From Ganoderma boninense (Eukaryota > Basidiomycota > Agaricomycetes > Polyporales > Polyporaceae): a DNA stretch of 64,000 nucleotides. Both the position numbers and the translations under genes were made by a program. The number at the start of each line of letters is the position of its first letter. Position 1 is the stretch's first letter. The stretch lies in assembly GCA_002900995.3 (NCBI GenBank), contig CM035305.1, positions 3,394,467 through 3,458,466 on the forward strand, read 5' to 3'. Shown here one piece after another: positions 1-11,900 of the stretch. The notes under the pieces were generated by a model that did not search any database, was not told where the DNA came from, and saw nothing but the letters and a program-made list of their open reading frames with translations.

Positions 1-666
<666 letters not shown>

Positions 667-892
667 GTTTTGAAGCTGTCGCTGGCAACTGCCGCCAATC
701 CAGAAGACTTTGAGCGAGGAGGGATGCTGAGAGGGATCGCCGAGAAAAGCGACGAGGCATCTCCGATCTCGATCTCAAAACGCGTCATGGGGAGTCACGT
801 GGTGAGACACTTGCCCTCTTTGGGACATCGCGGCAGCAACGGAGGACGCGACGTACGCGACTTTTGGCCCAACGACATCGACTTAGAACACG
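667..892. promoter_or_regulatory. Divergent promoter shared by ecd-like gene and vma7
   Basis: Only 226 bp separate the two start codons, which face away from each other, so both promoters and 5' leaders must lie here or overlap. No convincing TATA box or repeated motif was seen. The promoter role is inferred from the gene arrangement. Confidence 0.5.
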
Positions 893-1455
893 ATGGCCGG
901 CCATCAGGATCGCAATTTGCTTGCAGTCATTGGAGACGAGGTATGTCTACATTTACAGCCTCTGGATGTTTGCTGAATCACCCAGGATTCCGTCACTGGG
1001 CTCCTGCTCGCCGGCATAGGCAACGTAGGCCAAAACCAAACCAAGAACTTCCTTGTTGTGGACTCAAGTACGTAGCTCAACTCTAGGATCTCATTGATTA
1101 TGAACGTATAAGGCCATTCTAGAAACACAAATACCGACTATTGAGGCTGCATTCGAGGAGTTCACCTCTCGGAAGGATGTCGCTATCCTGCTCATTAACC
1201 AGCATGTGCGTATCTCAACCTTCTCCTACTCTTCCACCCGCCCAACAACCGTTGTAGGTCGCCGAGAAGATCAGGCCGATGGTTGACAAATACCAAGCGC
1301 CATTCCCAGCTCTACTCGAGATCCCGTCCAAAGACCATCCTTACGGTTCGTCCCGCACGACTCTCGACTCTCGGCTCGACACTAGACTGACCGACTTTTT
1401 AGACCCTAGCAAGGACTCCGTACTGAAACGTGTCCAGAAGCTCTTCGGTGAATGA
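893..1455 (+). CDS. vma7: V-type proton ATPase subunit F
   Basis: Subunit F sits in the central stalk of the V1 sector of the vacuolar proton pump and is needed to couple ATP hydrolysis to rotation. Five exons (893-940, 986-1067, 1123-1205, 1258-1345, 1403-1455) join in frame to about 117 residues, the normal family length. Recognisable blocks are a start with LLAVIGDE, then [21 protein letters not shown], an acidic helix [20 protein letters not shown], and [12 protein letters not shown] with the C-terminal [19 protein letters not shown]. The upstream in-frame stretch from 670 is non-homologous leader, so ATG 893 was chosen. It converges with TIM21, with 183 bp between the stop codons. Confidence 0.97.
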
Positions 1456-1638
1456 GCATACGACTCACGCTTCTGCACCTCAGTCAGTCCAGGATAATTG
1501 CATCTGTATTTTAATTTGCATTCCGCTACATGTACAACGATGTTATACCCTCCCTGCACGCGGCGATGCAGAGAACGGTGAGATCATAACATAGTAATAT
1601 GGCCGCATACATGCGGCCTAGAAACAGCCTTCCGCGAG

Positions 1639-2987
1639 CTACCGATGCCATCGGATTATAGGTTCCGTTTCCTGAACGCCGTCCGCTCGTTGAATGAACA
1701 CTCGGCGAGGATTCCTTGTGTTGGAATTTGGCATGTCGATGAGGAGATACCGGAATTGATAGTACCCTTGATCATTCTGTGGAAGGCCGTGAGCAAACTT
1801 CAATAAGAGACAGCGATACCCACGTACCATGACGAGGTCAGCATGCACTTCGCCCTCGGTGAATGCGGTTCCGCTGTGCACCTCTCCTGACGAGCTTCCG
1901 GACCTTGTCGAACCCTTGATTCCGGAGAACATGCCCGTGACCGAGGACATCCATCCCTTGTTCTCCTCCAGCTTCTTCTCCAGGACCGGTGTAGGTGGCT
2001 CTGCTGGGCGCGCATCCTCCTCCCCAGTCAAGAAGCGGAACATACCCTTGGTAAACTCCACCAGCCGAAATCCTCTGGTCGTAGCCTCCTCTTTCATGTC
2101 CTCGAACGACATCTCTCCCAGTTTCATACCCGCGAGCTGCGCTTTATGTGACACTCGGGTGAAGAACCCGTCTTCCTCCTCTCCTTCATACGACGCGGAT
2201 CCTGGCGGACGACCTTGGACGTAGAAGTTCAGGAGCATGTGTTCACGACCAGCCGAGTCGACGAAGATCTGTGAGTTTACATAATGGTTGCGATGGCGAG
2301 GACGGGAAAGCGTGGGCGGGTGGTTGTGGAAAACAAGGTTTCCCTGCATGAACTGGTGCATCTGAATCGAATGAAATGTGAAGGTCAACCGCCCATCAAC
2401 GTTCCGAAAGGAGAACAGACGCACCTGTGGCGAAGCCTTGATGAGCTCGCAGCTCTTGTTGTACAACACCGTGGGCGAGTTCCGCGAGAACAGCTCGGAT
2501 GTGAGCGCATACACGAGCACGACGGTGAGGCCCGCGCCAGCGAGGATCACGACGAGGTTCGTTGTCCGTGCTGTTGTCCGCACAACTACGCCCCGTACCC
2601 AGATGTCAAACTACCAAGGGCATCTTGGCAGAGCAGGTGGGACGCACCTTTCCCGCCAACACTCAGCTCAGACCATTTTTTCTCCGGCTTTACCTCGTCC
2701 GGGCGTGGAGGAACGATCCCGAGCGTGAACGGGCCCGCGGAGTCTTCCCGCCTCGCGGCCCGCTGTTTCTGGTCGAGTGCGCTAGACAGCAGCGACGCGG
2801 CAGTGGGTTTGCTGCCACCTACGCCCGAGGCGGGGTTCACGTTTGCGTGAGTCGCGTATGTTTGGGAGCCAGGTAGCACTACGAGTCGTAACCGCGCATT
2901 GCTTGACGATGACGAGGGTACTGACGTCGGCCTGCAGAGCCGTTGGGCATGGTTGGATATACTCCGAGTTCGGGGCAGATTGATCAT
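1639..2987 (-). CDS. tim21: Mitochondrial inner-membrane translocase subunit TIM21
   Basis: TIM21 binds the TOM complex from the intermembrane-space side and helps hand presequence proteins to TIM23; it also contacts respiratory-chain assemblies. Two exons (2648-2987 and 1639-2585) joined by a 62-nt intron give 428 residues. The N-terminus is rich in Arg and Ser with few acidic residues, as in a presequence. A membrane segment (LVVILAGAGLTVVLVYALT) follows near residues 123-141, then the TIM21 core beginning SPTVLYNKSCELIK. The protein is long for the family because of a Ser/Gly/Glu-rich insert around EKKLEENKGWMSS and GSTRSGSSSGEVHSG before the last beta segment. The intron was set by phase: AAA-G joins TT to make Val and keeps the membrane helix open. 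Confidence 0.92.
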
Positions 2988-3320
2988 TGTGATAGCACGG
3001 AGGCGGGGAGGGAATGAAGCCAGTGCGCAGTGGGAGTCGATGCCAATGTGAACGGGGGACCGAGACAGCGGACAGCAAAAGGCAAGTCAAAGGAGAAGAA
3101 CCTCTTCGGCGCGGGGTCCCACGCGCGTCTGTGGAAGCGATCGCGACGCGTCATAGACGCGCCATGCTCGGCTATCGGACACTCTGGACGCCACTACACA
3201 ACACTTAGAAAACATATGCGTATGTTCAAGTCCTTGTGTGATGATTGGGACTCGTAGAATTGTGGACGCAAGAGAAGACACGATTTGAAGGTAATCCTAT
3301 TAATCTGGCCATGTACGTTA
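2988..3320. other. Gap upstream of TIM21, no gene seen
   Basis: These 333 bases lie between the TIM21 start codon and the left end of the inverted-repeat element. They should hold the TIM21 promoter and leader. No coding match, RNA gene or clear motif was found. Confidence 0.4.
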
Positions 3321-3463
3321 CAGCGGGTTTCACTGGACTTGTCGTTTGAGCGCCGAAAACGAGTGCGCCGCCATCCTGCTTCCAACCCCCACGGGCGCTC
3401 CCCTCGAAACTTCCACCGGCCATATCTCCTCACTGGCTCACCGTATTCACTCCATTCTTTCAA
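3321..3463 (+). repeat. Left terminal inverted repeat arm
   Basis: This arm matches the reverse complement of 4272-4414 over 143 bp with three mismatches, clustered near the inner end (CTCCTCACTGGCTCACCG against CTCTTCACTGGCTCGTCG). Inside position 3463 the similarity stops abruptly. Confidence 0.85.
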
Positions 3464-4271
3464 TTTCCGGTCTGAAATGACGACTATTATTGCGCTGTAC
3501 AGTTTCATTGTCTCTGGTATATTTCCATCCTGTCAATTCACCTCCTACCCTGTTTCAACACCATCTTCCAATGCAATGCTGTTATCATCCTCAATATTGC
3601 ACGAAGCTTGGTCAAACGAGGCGCAAAGTTGTTGGCAGAGTCTGAGAAGGGAATAGGATGCTAAGATGTCATCTCAGGTTCGTTGATTGCTTTCCGTCCC
3701 CAGCCCCAAACATCCATTGTATGCCGAGCCCCACTGTATCTCGGAAATACCGCTACATTATGCAAACACCATGCTATTCTCGTATGTCTTGTGTCTACAT
3801 CACGTTGAAATAGAATCTGCCTTCCCCCTTAAATATCTGCACCTCCCTGTGACGCCGCCTCTGGTGGGCGAAGCTGAACACCATCTCTCGCGTCATGGCA
3901 ACAATTTCTGACCTCGCATCATCTCTCGCCCCTTTGCCCAATGCCTGAGATGGAGAATACTCACAAGCGAGTCCTCCCGCATCCTCCAATCAAGAAATCT
4001 CATAAGGCCCGAGGGGGGCTTCCGACCTGCCCTCCGTGTGGAACGATGCAGACACAAATTCCGCAGCGTATTGACTGTCTGCCATGGAAGATACTTCTAT
4101 AAACCCTTTCCGATGATTTTCGGGTACGTGCGTGGGGCTACCGAGTGATGCGTGGTAGCTGGGTCCAACGTGGGTTCCTTAGGACAAGAGAGCTTGTTGC
4201 CCGGCGGAGGGGTGGTGGGGCGAATGAGAAATTAATATCTGAACATCCGTGACGCAGTGCAGAGCGGAACA

Positions 4272-4414
4272 GTGAAAGAATGGAGTGAATACGACGAGCC
4301 AGTGAAGAGATATGGCCGGTGGAAGTTTCGAGGGGAGCGCCCGTGGGGGTTGGAAGCAGGATGGCGGCGCACTCGTTTTCGGCGCTCAAACGACAAGTCC
4401 AGTGAAACCCGCTG
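4272..4414 (-). repeat. Right terminal inverted repeat arm
   Basis: Reverse complement of 3321-3463 with three transition differences. It ends CCCGCTG followed by TAATCC. The AIM18-like stop codon lies at 4458-4460, so this arm probably falls in that gene's 3' untranslated region. Confidence 0.85.
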
Positions 4415-4457
4415 TAATCCATCAACCCGCCTCCAGTCGGGCAGATCCAACCAAGAT

Positions 4458-5555
4458 TCACAGATGAGTCTGGACATACTCAACGACTGATTCCTTCAGC
4501 TAGAGGCGACGTTAACAATGACTTGGCTGAATAAACGTCGGCTTACCGGTGGACTGATACCCTTGCCCTCGAAGTACGTAAGGACAAACTCGCGAGCTAA
4601 CCAGTCGTTCTGCACGGAACCGAGATCACGCACAACGAGCGTACGGGACTTGTTTGACGGCGCAGTAACCAGGATGTCGAGCGGTGAGTGTTTTGCAAGG
4701 GGCATGTTTGGGAACATTGACTTGAGCTGACGAAGGGGAGACTGGATGGCGAGCTCTTCATCCGGCGACAGCTCCCCACGTTGGCGGCAGAGTATTTGGC
4801 GGGCTTGCATGGCGCGCATGAACCCGTCGCGCAAATGACTGTACGACGTTGATCGCGTCGGGACTGAAGCACAGAAGGTGGTCAGAGCATCATTGGTGTG
4901 CCATTCGTAAACGACAAGGCTGTGAAACGTACTAATCCGCAGGACACATGCAGCGTTCTTGACAATGTAATCAATCTTCTCTTCCGGAGTTGCGTCTCTT
5001 GGAATCACCTTGTCGAAGGAAAAAGAGTTCAGAATCCCTAGAGCTTATGTAGCATCGCGACGTACCGCGAGACTGGGGTTCGAGAGGTCAGCATAGAATC
5101 CTACGGAATAAACTTTGATTCCCAAGAAAGACACGGTTCGGACACCAACACCCATAAGCGTGAAAGTGGGAAGCGGTGTCTTCGACTGTATCTTGAGAGT
5201 GGTTGGAAACGCGATAGATGTTGACGGGTCAACTGAAGCGGGATCAAGACGGTATGAGGCGAACGGCATGAGACATTGAAGAGTTGCCAATGCATGACGC
5301 ACCACGCATTTCCTCCTCTGCCGGCGGGACGGGGACTGGTGCATCCGCATGCACAGTCGAGCTCAGAGCCATACCAGCAGCGATAGCCAAAGCAGAACCC
5401 CAAAAGAACACTGCATTTGCGTAGGTCCTCTGACGCGTTTGCAGGTTGCTCACGACACTATGGGAGCTTCTGGGCAGGCGTAACGGCGCGGAAGTGGTGA
5501 AGGAGCGACAGCTTTGAAGGACCCTGCGCGCGAGTGTTGCCTGAAGCCAGCTCAT
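4458..5555 (-). CDS. aim18: AIM18/AIM46-type mitochondrial chalcone-isomerase-fold protein
   Basis: Homologue of yeast Aim18/Aim46, inner-membrane mitochondrial proteins with a chalcone-isomerase fold but without plant-type isomerase activity; the yeast proteins have been reported to bind heme. Five exons (5303-5555, 5066-5232, 4933-5008, 4547-4863, 4458-4499) give 284 residues. Residues 1-40 form an Arg/Ser-rich presequence and a membrane segment follows (AVFFWGSALAIAAGMALS). The CHI domain shows SIAFPTTLKIQ, LMGVGVRTVSFLGIKVYSVG, then VIPRDATPEEKIDYIVKNA, LRIIPTRSTSYSHLRDGF and SPLDILV. The last small exon restores the family ending LKESVVEYVQTHL. Reading through the last intron instead adds an unrelated tail, so the spliced form is preferred. 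The inverted-repeat element begins 44 bp after the stop. Confidence 0.9.
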
Positions 5556-5983
5556 GGCTGTATGCGCTGTACAGACAGAAGAAGAAACAGCTAAGCACGA
5601 GAGCCGCGAAAGACTGGGCTAACTTTGAGTCGGGACAGAAAGCCGCGGATTCCGGGCGATCGCGGTTGTGCCGTAGGCGATGGGGCACGTGGTATGTGAC
5701 GCGGTATGGCATGGGCGGCTATTCGTGTGGAGGTGGGAGTACGCGTCCCCTGTCAAGCACTCGCGCATCTCAGCCACTGGCACCGTCCGACTCTCTCTCC
5801 CGGTCCCTGTACGCGTCACCCATAGACTCGTAAGCCCCCTCTCAGCGTTATAAACCACCCAAGGTGCGTACGCGTCGGTCCATCTCGTCCTTCTACACTT
5901 CTCATGCTCCCCCCCATCGCAATGGACTCTACCCTTAGCCTCACCCATTTCGATCTAGCTTCCTTCGCCTCCAGCCACCCCGG
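5556..5983. promoter_or_regulatory. Divergent intergenic region between aim18-like gene and blm10
   Basis: This 428-bp gap lies between two start codons facing away from each other. It becomes pyrimidine-rich toward the blm10 ATG. No specific binding site was identified. Confidence 0.45.
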
Positions 5984-8900
5984 ATGGACGAAGACGACGT
6001 CTCTGTCCCTGATTCCCCTTCCTCGGAATCGGGCATCCTGTCCCCCGATGCCCTTGAGCGGCAGCGCGCGTCTCTCCAGTCCTACCTCAATCAGCTCCCG
6101 TACGAATGCGAGTCCCCGGAGGACATGCAGACCAAACTCGAATACGTAGTTGGTCGCATCTGCATCTGTGCCGAGACAAAGAACTGGCTTGTTCTCACCA
6201 CTTGGGATGGCATGCTTCAATGGTGCGCGGTACTCCTAGTAACGGTTATGGCCGCAAGTCTGACCTCGATGGTGCTCTAGTTGGCTCCTCATGCGCTACC
6301 CAATGCCCAAGCCTACTCGCGCAAAGCTTACCCGTCTCTACTACGAGCTCTGTCTCGTGCCCGGTATCGAGCCGCGCGTCATGCGCTCCTGGGCAGACAT
6401 GCTGTCTCGCCTCATCTGTAACAAGCCAGACAGTCGGCGTAAGCTCGACGCGGCCGATCTCCAACTCCCCTGGCAGCCGCTCTGGCGTGTCCTCCAGAAG
6501 GAGCTCTGGCCGAAGAAGAGGATGCACGACTCCTCGTATGTCTGTTCTTTGGCTTTGGCCGGTTCACATCATTTTGTGCTCATAACACATGTGTATGGTA
6601 GACGAAACGTCGTTAATATCCTATTATTCGTTGCCGAGCAGTGCAAGAGATATTTCAGTGCGAACGAGATCCCTGACATGCTATCGGCGTTCTTGCCGAT
6701 TCTTACAAAGGATGTACGTGCGCATCGTTCAATGTATCCGAGCTCATGAGAGATTGATGTCGTCATTGCAGACTGTGCTTACCATGGTTCCCATACTCAC
6801 GTCCTTCATCCCTCCCACCCACATACATCTCTACCTTCCGACAGTATTCAAGCTGTGGGAAGCGTTCAATTCGTCGGTGGTCGATGATAGATTTGTGGAG
6901 CTTTGTGGTGAGCTCGCGGAAGAGCACATCGCGGGCCAGTTCGGAGATCCGGGGGTCGAAGGTGCCGCAGAATGGAAAACAGTTGGAATTTGGAGCGAAG
7001 CGGAATGGACCTTTTTGACCGGGAAGGCTTTGGGAGCCATGAGTAAGCCGCCACGGGCCCTAGTTCAAGTGGTGTTATCCTTACCGTTTTTCCCTCAGAC
7101 GTTCCTGTTGGCGCGACAAGAGTAATTAGTCGCTGGACGTTCCTTCCACTTTACGCTGATCTTTTCCACTTTTGCTGCAGGGCGCAAGCACAACTGCCGG
7201 CCATGCAGACACGATGGCTGATAAGCAGTCTTTACGAATCAAGAAGCTAATTAATAGAAGCAGTGCGTTTTTCCAAGGCATAGTTTCTAGGTTGACATCT
7301 CATAGGTTATTGCAGGCGCATTAGCCAAACTGATTGTATATTCGTTGTCGCTGGATGGCCCCGTCCATCCGGGAAGCGGCAGCACTCCCGGTACGCCTTC
7401 ATCTGAGGGATTTGTGGCCGGGTCAAGAGCTCTCGACTCGCTTGACAAGTTGGTCACGAGCGTCGAGTCTTTCTTCCATCCATCAAACTATGGGATCTGG
7501 AGTCTCAACGTAAGGAATTTGTTTCTTAGAACGAGAGATTCCGGGATTTGATCACGCTTTAGCTCACACATTTCGTTCAACGTCTCATGGCTGAGTTCTG
7601 CAAGAGATGGAAGGATGAACAATTGCCGTTATGCAAGACGCCAGTGGTATGTTTGGGCAATTAAAGGCGATAAATGGTCAAATCTAAATGCTCTCATAGA
7701 CTCGACGACTGACCCCTGAAATCAGGCGGAACTTCATTCTCATCTTGCGAACCCCTGTTCTCCTCTCGATGTTTTCGAAGGATCCGTTCACCATCAGTTA
7801 CTCTCAGGCAGCTATGCGGTCTATGGCATTGTTGGAGCCCAATCTGGTGATGCCTGAAATTCTTGAGCGAGCATATAGTGGCCTCGAAGTTGTTAATGAA
7901 ACACATCGGACTACCGCCGTGATGACTATGCTGTCGGCAGTCTCGTTACCGCTTGTGACGGAGCGGTTGTACCTCGGCGGTCAGAAGCATGTCGTCCCAC
8001 TTTTGGAACTCTGTATACCTGGCATTGATCTTGTAAGTAGAGGTGCCTTCCAAGTTCATGTCCACAGGACTGACCACATCCAATTCGAACAGAACGATCC
8101 CGTCAAGACTATATGCGCCACGATGTTCATCTCTTCGGTCGTGCAGCACATCAAGATTGCCGATGTGTCGATGCACCAGGTCGGTGTCGACCTATCGAGT
8201 GATGCACCTGCCGAGGACGTCATGGACATTGAGACCGCCGAACTCCCCGCCGGCGTCGACTCCCCTACCATGCCCACGCTCAGCCGGGAAGAAGAGCGCA
8301 CCTTCGCACGCGAGAGCACGGCTGCTTTCGCCGACTGGGTCACATCGCTCTTCCGGCGGGTCCTCGCGCTCTTCGAAAATCTTCCCGAGGAGGGCGGCAA
8401 GAAGGGCACGACGGGCGGCAAGGTTGAGGAGGCGGTCCTCAAGGCGATCAAGGGCGCGCTCGACACTGTGTGCCTGCACCTCTCGGACGCGCTCTTCGAC
8501 CTAGTGCTCAAGCTCGTGTTCGAGTACGCGAGCACGAATGCGAAGTCGAACGCGGTTCGCGCGTTCGGGCAGCTCGTGTCGTGCCTCGCGCGGGTGAAAC
8601 CCGAGAAGACGATCGACAAGTTCCTGCCGTTTTGTATCGCGCAGATCCAGGACGAGCTTAAACATGGGGCGTCGAGCATCCGGACGACATCTACCCACGA
8701 GGCCGTTCCGTCTGATACGACGTTGCACTGGAGTGCGTCTTCCATGCAATTTGTGTTGATGGTATCTGACTTCTGAATAGATATGTCCATTCTCCGCGGC
8801 TGCTTCGGGTACGGCGGATCGACGGTGAGCGGTGCTCGCCGAGCACAGGGGCGGCCCTCGTATCTGACGTCAATCTACGCAGATCCTCAAGTACAAGGAC

Positions 8901-11900
8901 CAACTGCTGGACCTCATGGCTCTCCTTGTTGAGAAGACGAAGAGCGAGCGTGGATACACAGGCACTGGCCGCCTGATTAACCGCATTCTCCACACGGCTG
9001 CAACGATCTACACCCTCAACTCACGGTACGTCAACCCGGACGAGTGGGATTCGCCAGGTAAGGGAAGGCGGACGATGTCGCGGAGTTGAGCTAACGCGCG
9101 TCCGGCTTGATAGAGTTCAACAGGAACCTGACTACGCAATGGGGCAAGATGTATGAAGCGGACAGCGCAGAAGTAGCATGGCACGGTATGTTCGTCGTAC
9201 CGCTGCAAACGTTACTGTGTACTGACGTCTAGCAGTGCCAAACCAGGAAGAGATCGAGTTCGTCCTGGATATATTGGACAAGGTTGCAGCGCCCGCGCTC
9301 GATAAGGTTGAAGCACTGCTTGAGACAGCGGGCAAGTGGGATAGCGTCGCGCGGAATGACTTCTGTCGGCAAGTTGTCGTTATCATACCAAGTGCTTATG
9401 CGGCTGCTTACTGGCAACTAACACGTAAACAGGTACTTGCACGCGGCTCGTTCCGTATGGGGAGGACTGTCAACGTTTTTGCACCTCGGTTCCGAGGACG
9501 TGGAGAGCTCTTGTCTTAACTACGATGTTGAGGTGCCCGAGTTGCTCGTAACGCCACTCGACGTCAAAGCAGGCTTTGTCCTCACCGACCCGAACAGTCC
9601 TCAGTACCAGCGAGCAATAGCACACCGTGCACGCTTTGGAGCAATCGTACACAGGGCTGCATCCTTGCTCACGCATCAGAGCGAAGGCGAAGACCACATC
9701 GATGCCGTTGTTGCCGTGTCGCGTGCGATCGACGTGTACTTGCTCGAGTACGCCATGACACGGAGCAACTTCGAGAGCTTGACCAAGGCCTACAGGCAGG
9801 CACGCGAGTAAGCAACACCTCTTCGGCATTGACATGCCTACTGATATCCTCCTAACAGTGCCAATCGCGTGTGGCCTAAGCAGAAGGAGAACTCTCGGGT
9901 GGTCTTCTTGAAGCGTGCGCAGGTGTACAATGCAGGCAGGCTGTATATGCACGCTTTGTACCGTCGACGCGATTCGCTTGACGACCAACTCATCGAGGAC
10001 CTCATCGAGATGTCGTTGTCGCAGTATACAAGAGTACGAAGGCACTCACAGGCGATCCTCCACAACGCTTGTGGGGTAAGGAGCTCGTTCTCGTCGCTGA
10101 AGACGGCTGACTGACCTCCGCGCAGTATTTTGTACGCTCTACAAGGTTCACACTGCCTTACTTGTTCCGCGCACTGGAGAAGAACGCCGATCCCGACCGG
10201 ATGAAGGGCGCGCTGTACGTCTTGTGGAACAAGGGCACGGCTGCATATGCACTTGCTGGTACGATAACGGTAGTGGCATCTAGCCCTCGCCCTAACTTGG
10301 TCGCACTTGCTTCAGACATCAACTTCCATGGGCAGTACCTCGTCTCGCTGCTCGAATGCCAACATCAAGAGAAGGTAGTCGCGTCCAGTTTTCTTATGGA
10401 TATTCTATGCTGACCGTCATATCAGCCCTCGGTTCAGAAGCTCATCGGTAGCGTGGCTCAGGATGCCCTTGTCTACCTAAACGAAGAGTCCTGTCACACG
10501 GATGCGTTTACCGAGCCCATCCCCGGCGTTTTGCAAGCGCTCGATGCCCTGAAGCAAGAATTCTCGCCGACAGTTGTCGATCAGTCAGTACTAGATGCTG
10601 CGGCAGGCAAGAGCGATGCTCGTGTAGCATTGAAACACCAGCGCTATACAGAGACGGTACGCGAGAAGCGGTCTCATCACCTTCATTGTAACTTAGTCCC
10701 ACATCAATAGGTGAGCGCAGTGCTTGAGATGGCTGAGCGCCCTACAACGCATGTGAGCGAATTTCGGTTTGTTGTCTGGGTTTGGGGTTCTAATCTTATT
10801 TCAGTGGCGATATGTTCAATTCGCGATTCGCTTCTTGTACGGCCTTCTACGGAGAGACTCCGCCCCTCCGCCCGCTCTAGCAGCGTTCTTCCTCCGTCAG
10901 AGCATCAGTCCCCACAGCAGCATTCGCGTGACCGCTCAGAAGTAAGTGGATGAGATAAGCTTGCAGCAGGGTCACTCAAGCTATGATCGACAGGGCTGTT
11001 GTCAAGGTTTGCGCCCACATCAAGATTCGAACATTCTCCAAGTCAAGCGAGCAGTTGTGGCTAGACGAATGGGCGAACCCTCTCCGAAGGGATATTCCTG
11101 TGGAAGATCCTTCGGAGTTTTTGCGGCATCATGGACAGCCTGGATATCCTCCAGAAAAACAGGGGTATGTGTTCGCGCGTATCTATTGATCGGACGTCCT
11201 GCTCATAGATCCCCCTGGCAGCGACCTTCGCGTCGACAAGTTTGAGACAGGGTTCCTGGTCTGGACACCCACTGTGAAGGGTTATCAAGCAGTTCCTGCA
11301 GGCCCATCGGCCTTCTCATGGGAGGAGGCCTCGGTACCTGTTCTCAGCGCGATGAGCGAGGTGATGGATCAGGATAATTTCTTCACCGTGCTAGCCCTCC
11401 TTTGGGGTCAGGAGTCTATGAAGAACAGCACAACACCAGAGCTGCGCGCCGAGAATGTCACATTCATGAAGTCTATAGGTGAGCTGATAGAACTCGACCC
11501 TGTCGCTATTACTGAACGGACAAACAGCGAAGATGTTTGAGCATGAGAAGCTGCAAGCTATCTTGGATACGATTGATCCTCTTCTGGCAGACGGCGACCG
11601 CTATAAGCAGCGGTCGGGAGCAGAACTCCTAGCTGGGTTGTCAAGAGGTGGGAAACTACCACAATAGGTCATTGTGATGCCACTGAATTGTGATAGGCTC
11701 AAAGCATTGGCCGGAGCAACATGTGAACTACTTGTGGACATGGATCACCGCTCGCCTTGACCGCATTTACGGACAAATGAAGCCGGACACGATTTCATTC
11801 TGGGAGAGCCTCCTGAGTGTACGTTAAGCTTACTTTACGCCACTTTAACCACGCACCTAACTTAGCACATATGTCTAGGAACAACTGGTGGACAGGGATC

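Larger units (their letters stand above)
3321..4414. mobile_element. Non-autonomous element with 143-bp terminal inverted repeats
   Basis: A 1,094-bp segment begins CAGCGGGTTTCACTGGACTT and ends with the reverse complement of the same sequence. By eye the two arms (3321-3463 and 4272-4414) differ at three positions, all transitions, so they are about 98% identical. Both ends are followed outward by TA (3319-3320 and 4415-4416), which would fit a TA target duplication as in Tc1/mariner-like or similar cut-and-paste elements. The match TTACAGCGGG extends across the TA, so the exact end is uncertain by a few bases. The central 808 bp holds only short open frames and no transposase was recognised, so the element is non-autonomous (MITE-like or fold-back). 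It lies about 40 bp past the AIM18-like stop codon and 330 bp upstream of TIM21. Confidence 0.7.

Noticed and set aside
3464..4271. Transposase inside the inverted-repeat element
   Set aside because: Only open frames up to about 75 codons without transposase motifs were seen.
8056..8790. Minus-strand open frame of 244 codons
   Set aside because: Antisense to BLM10 exons that join in one frame with the flanking exons.
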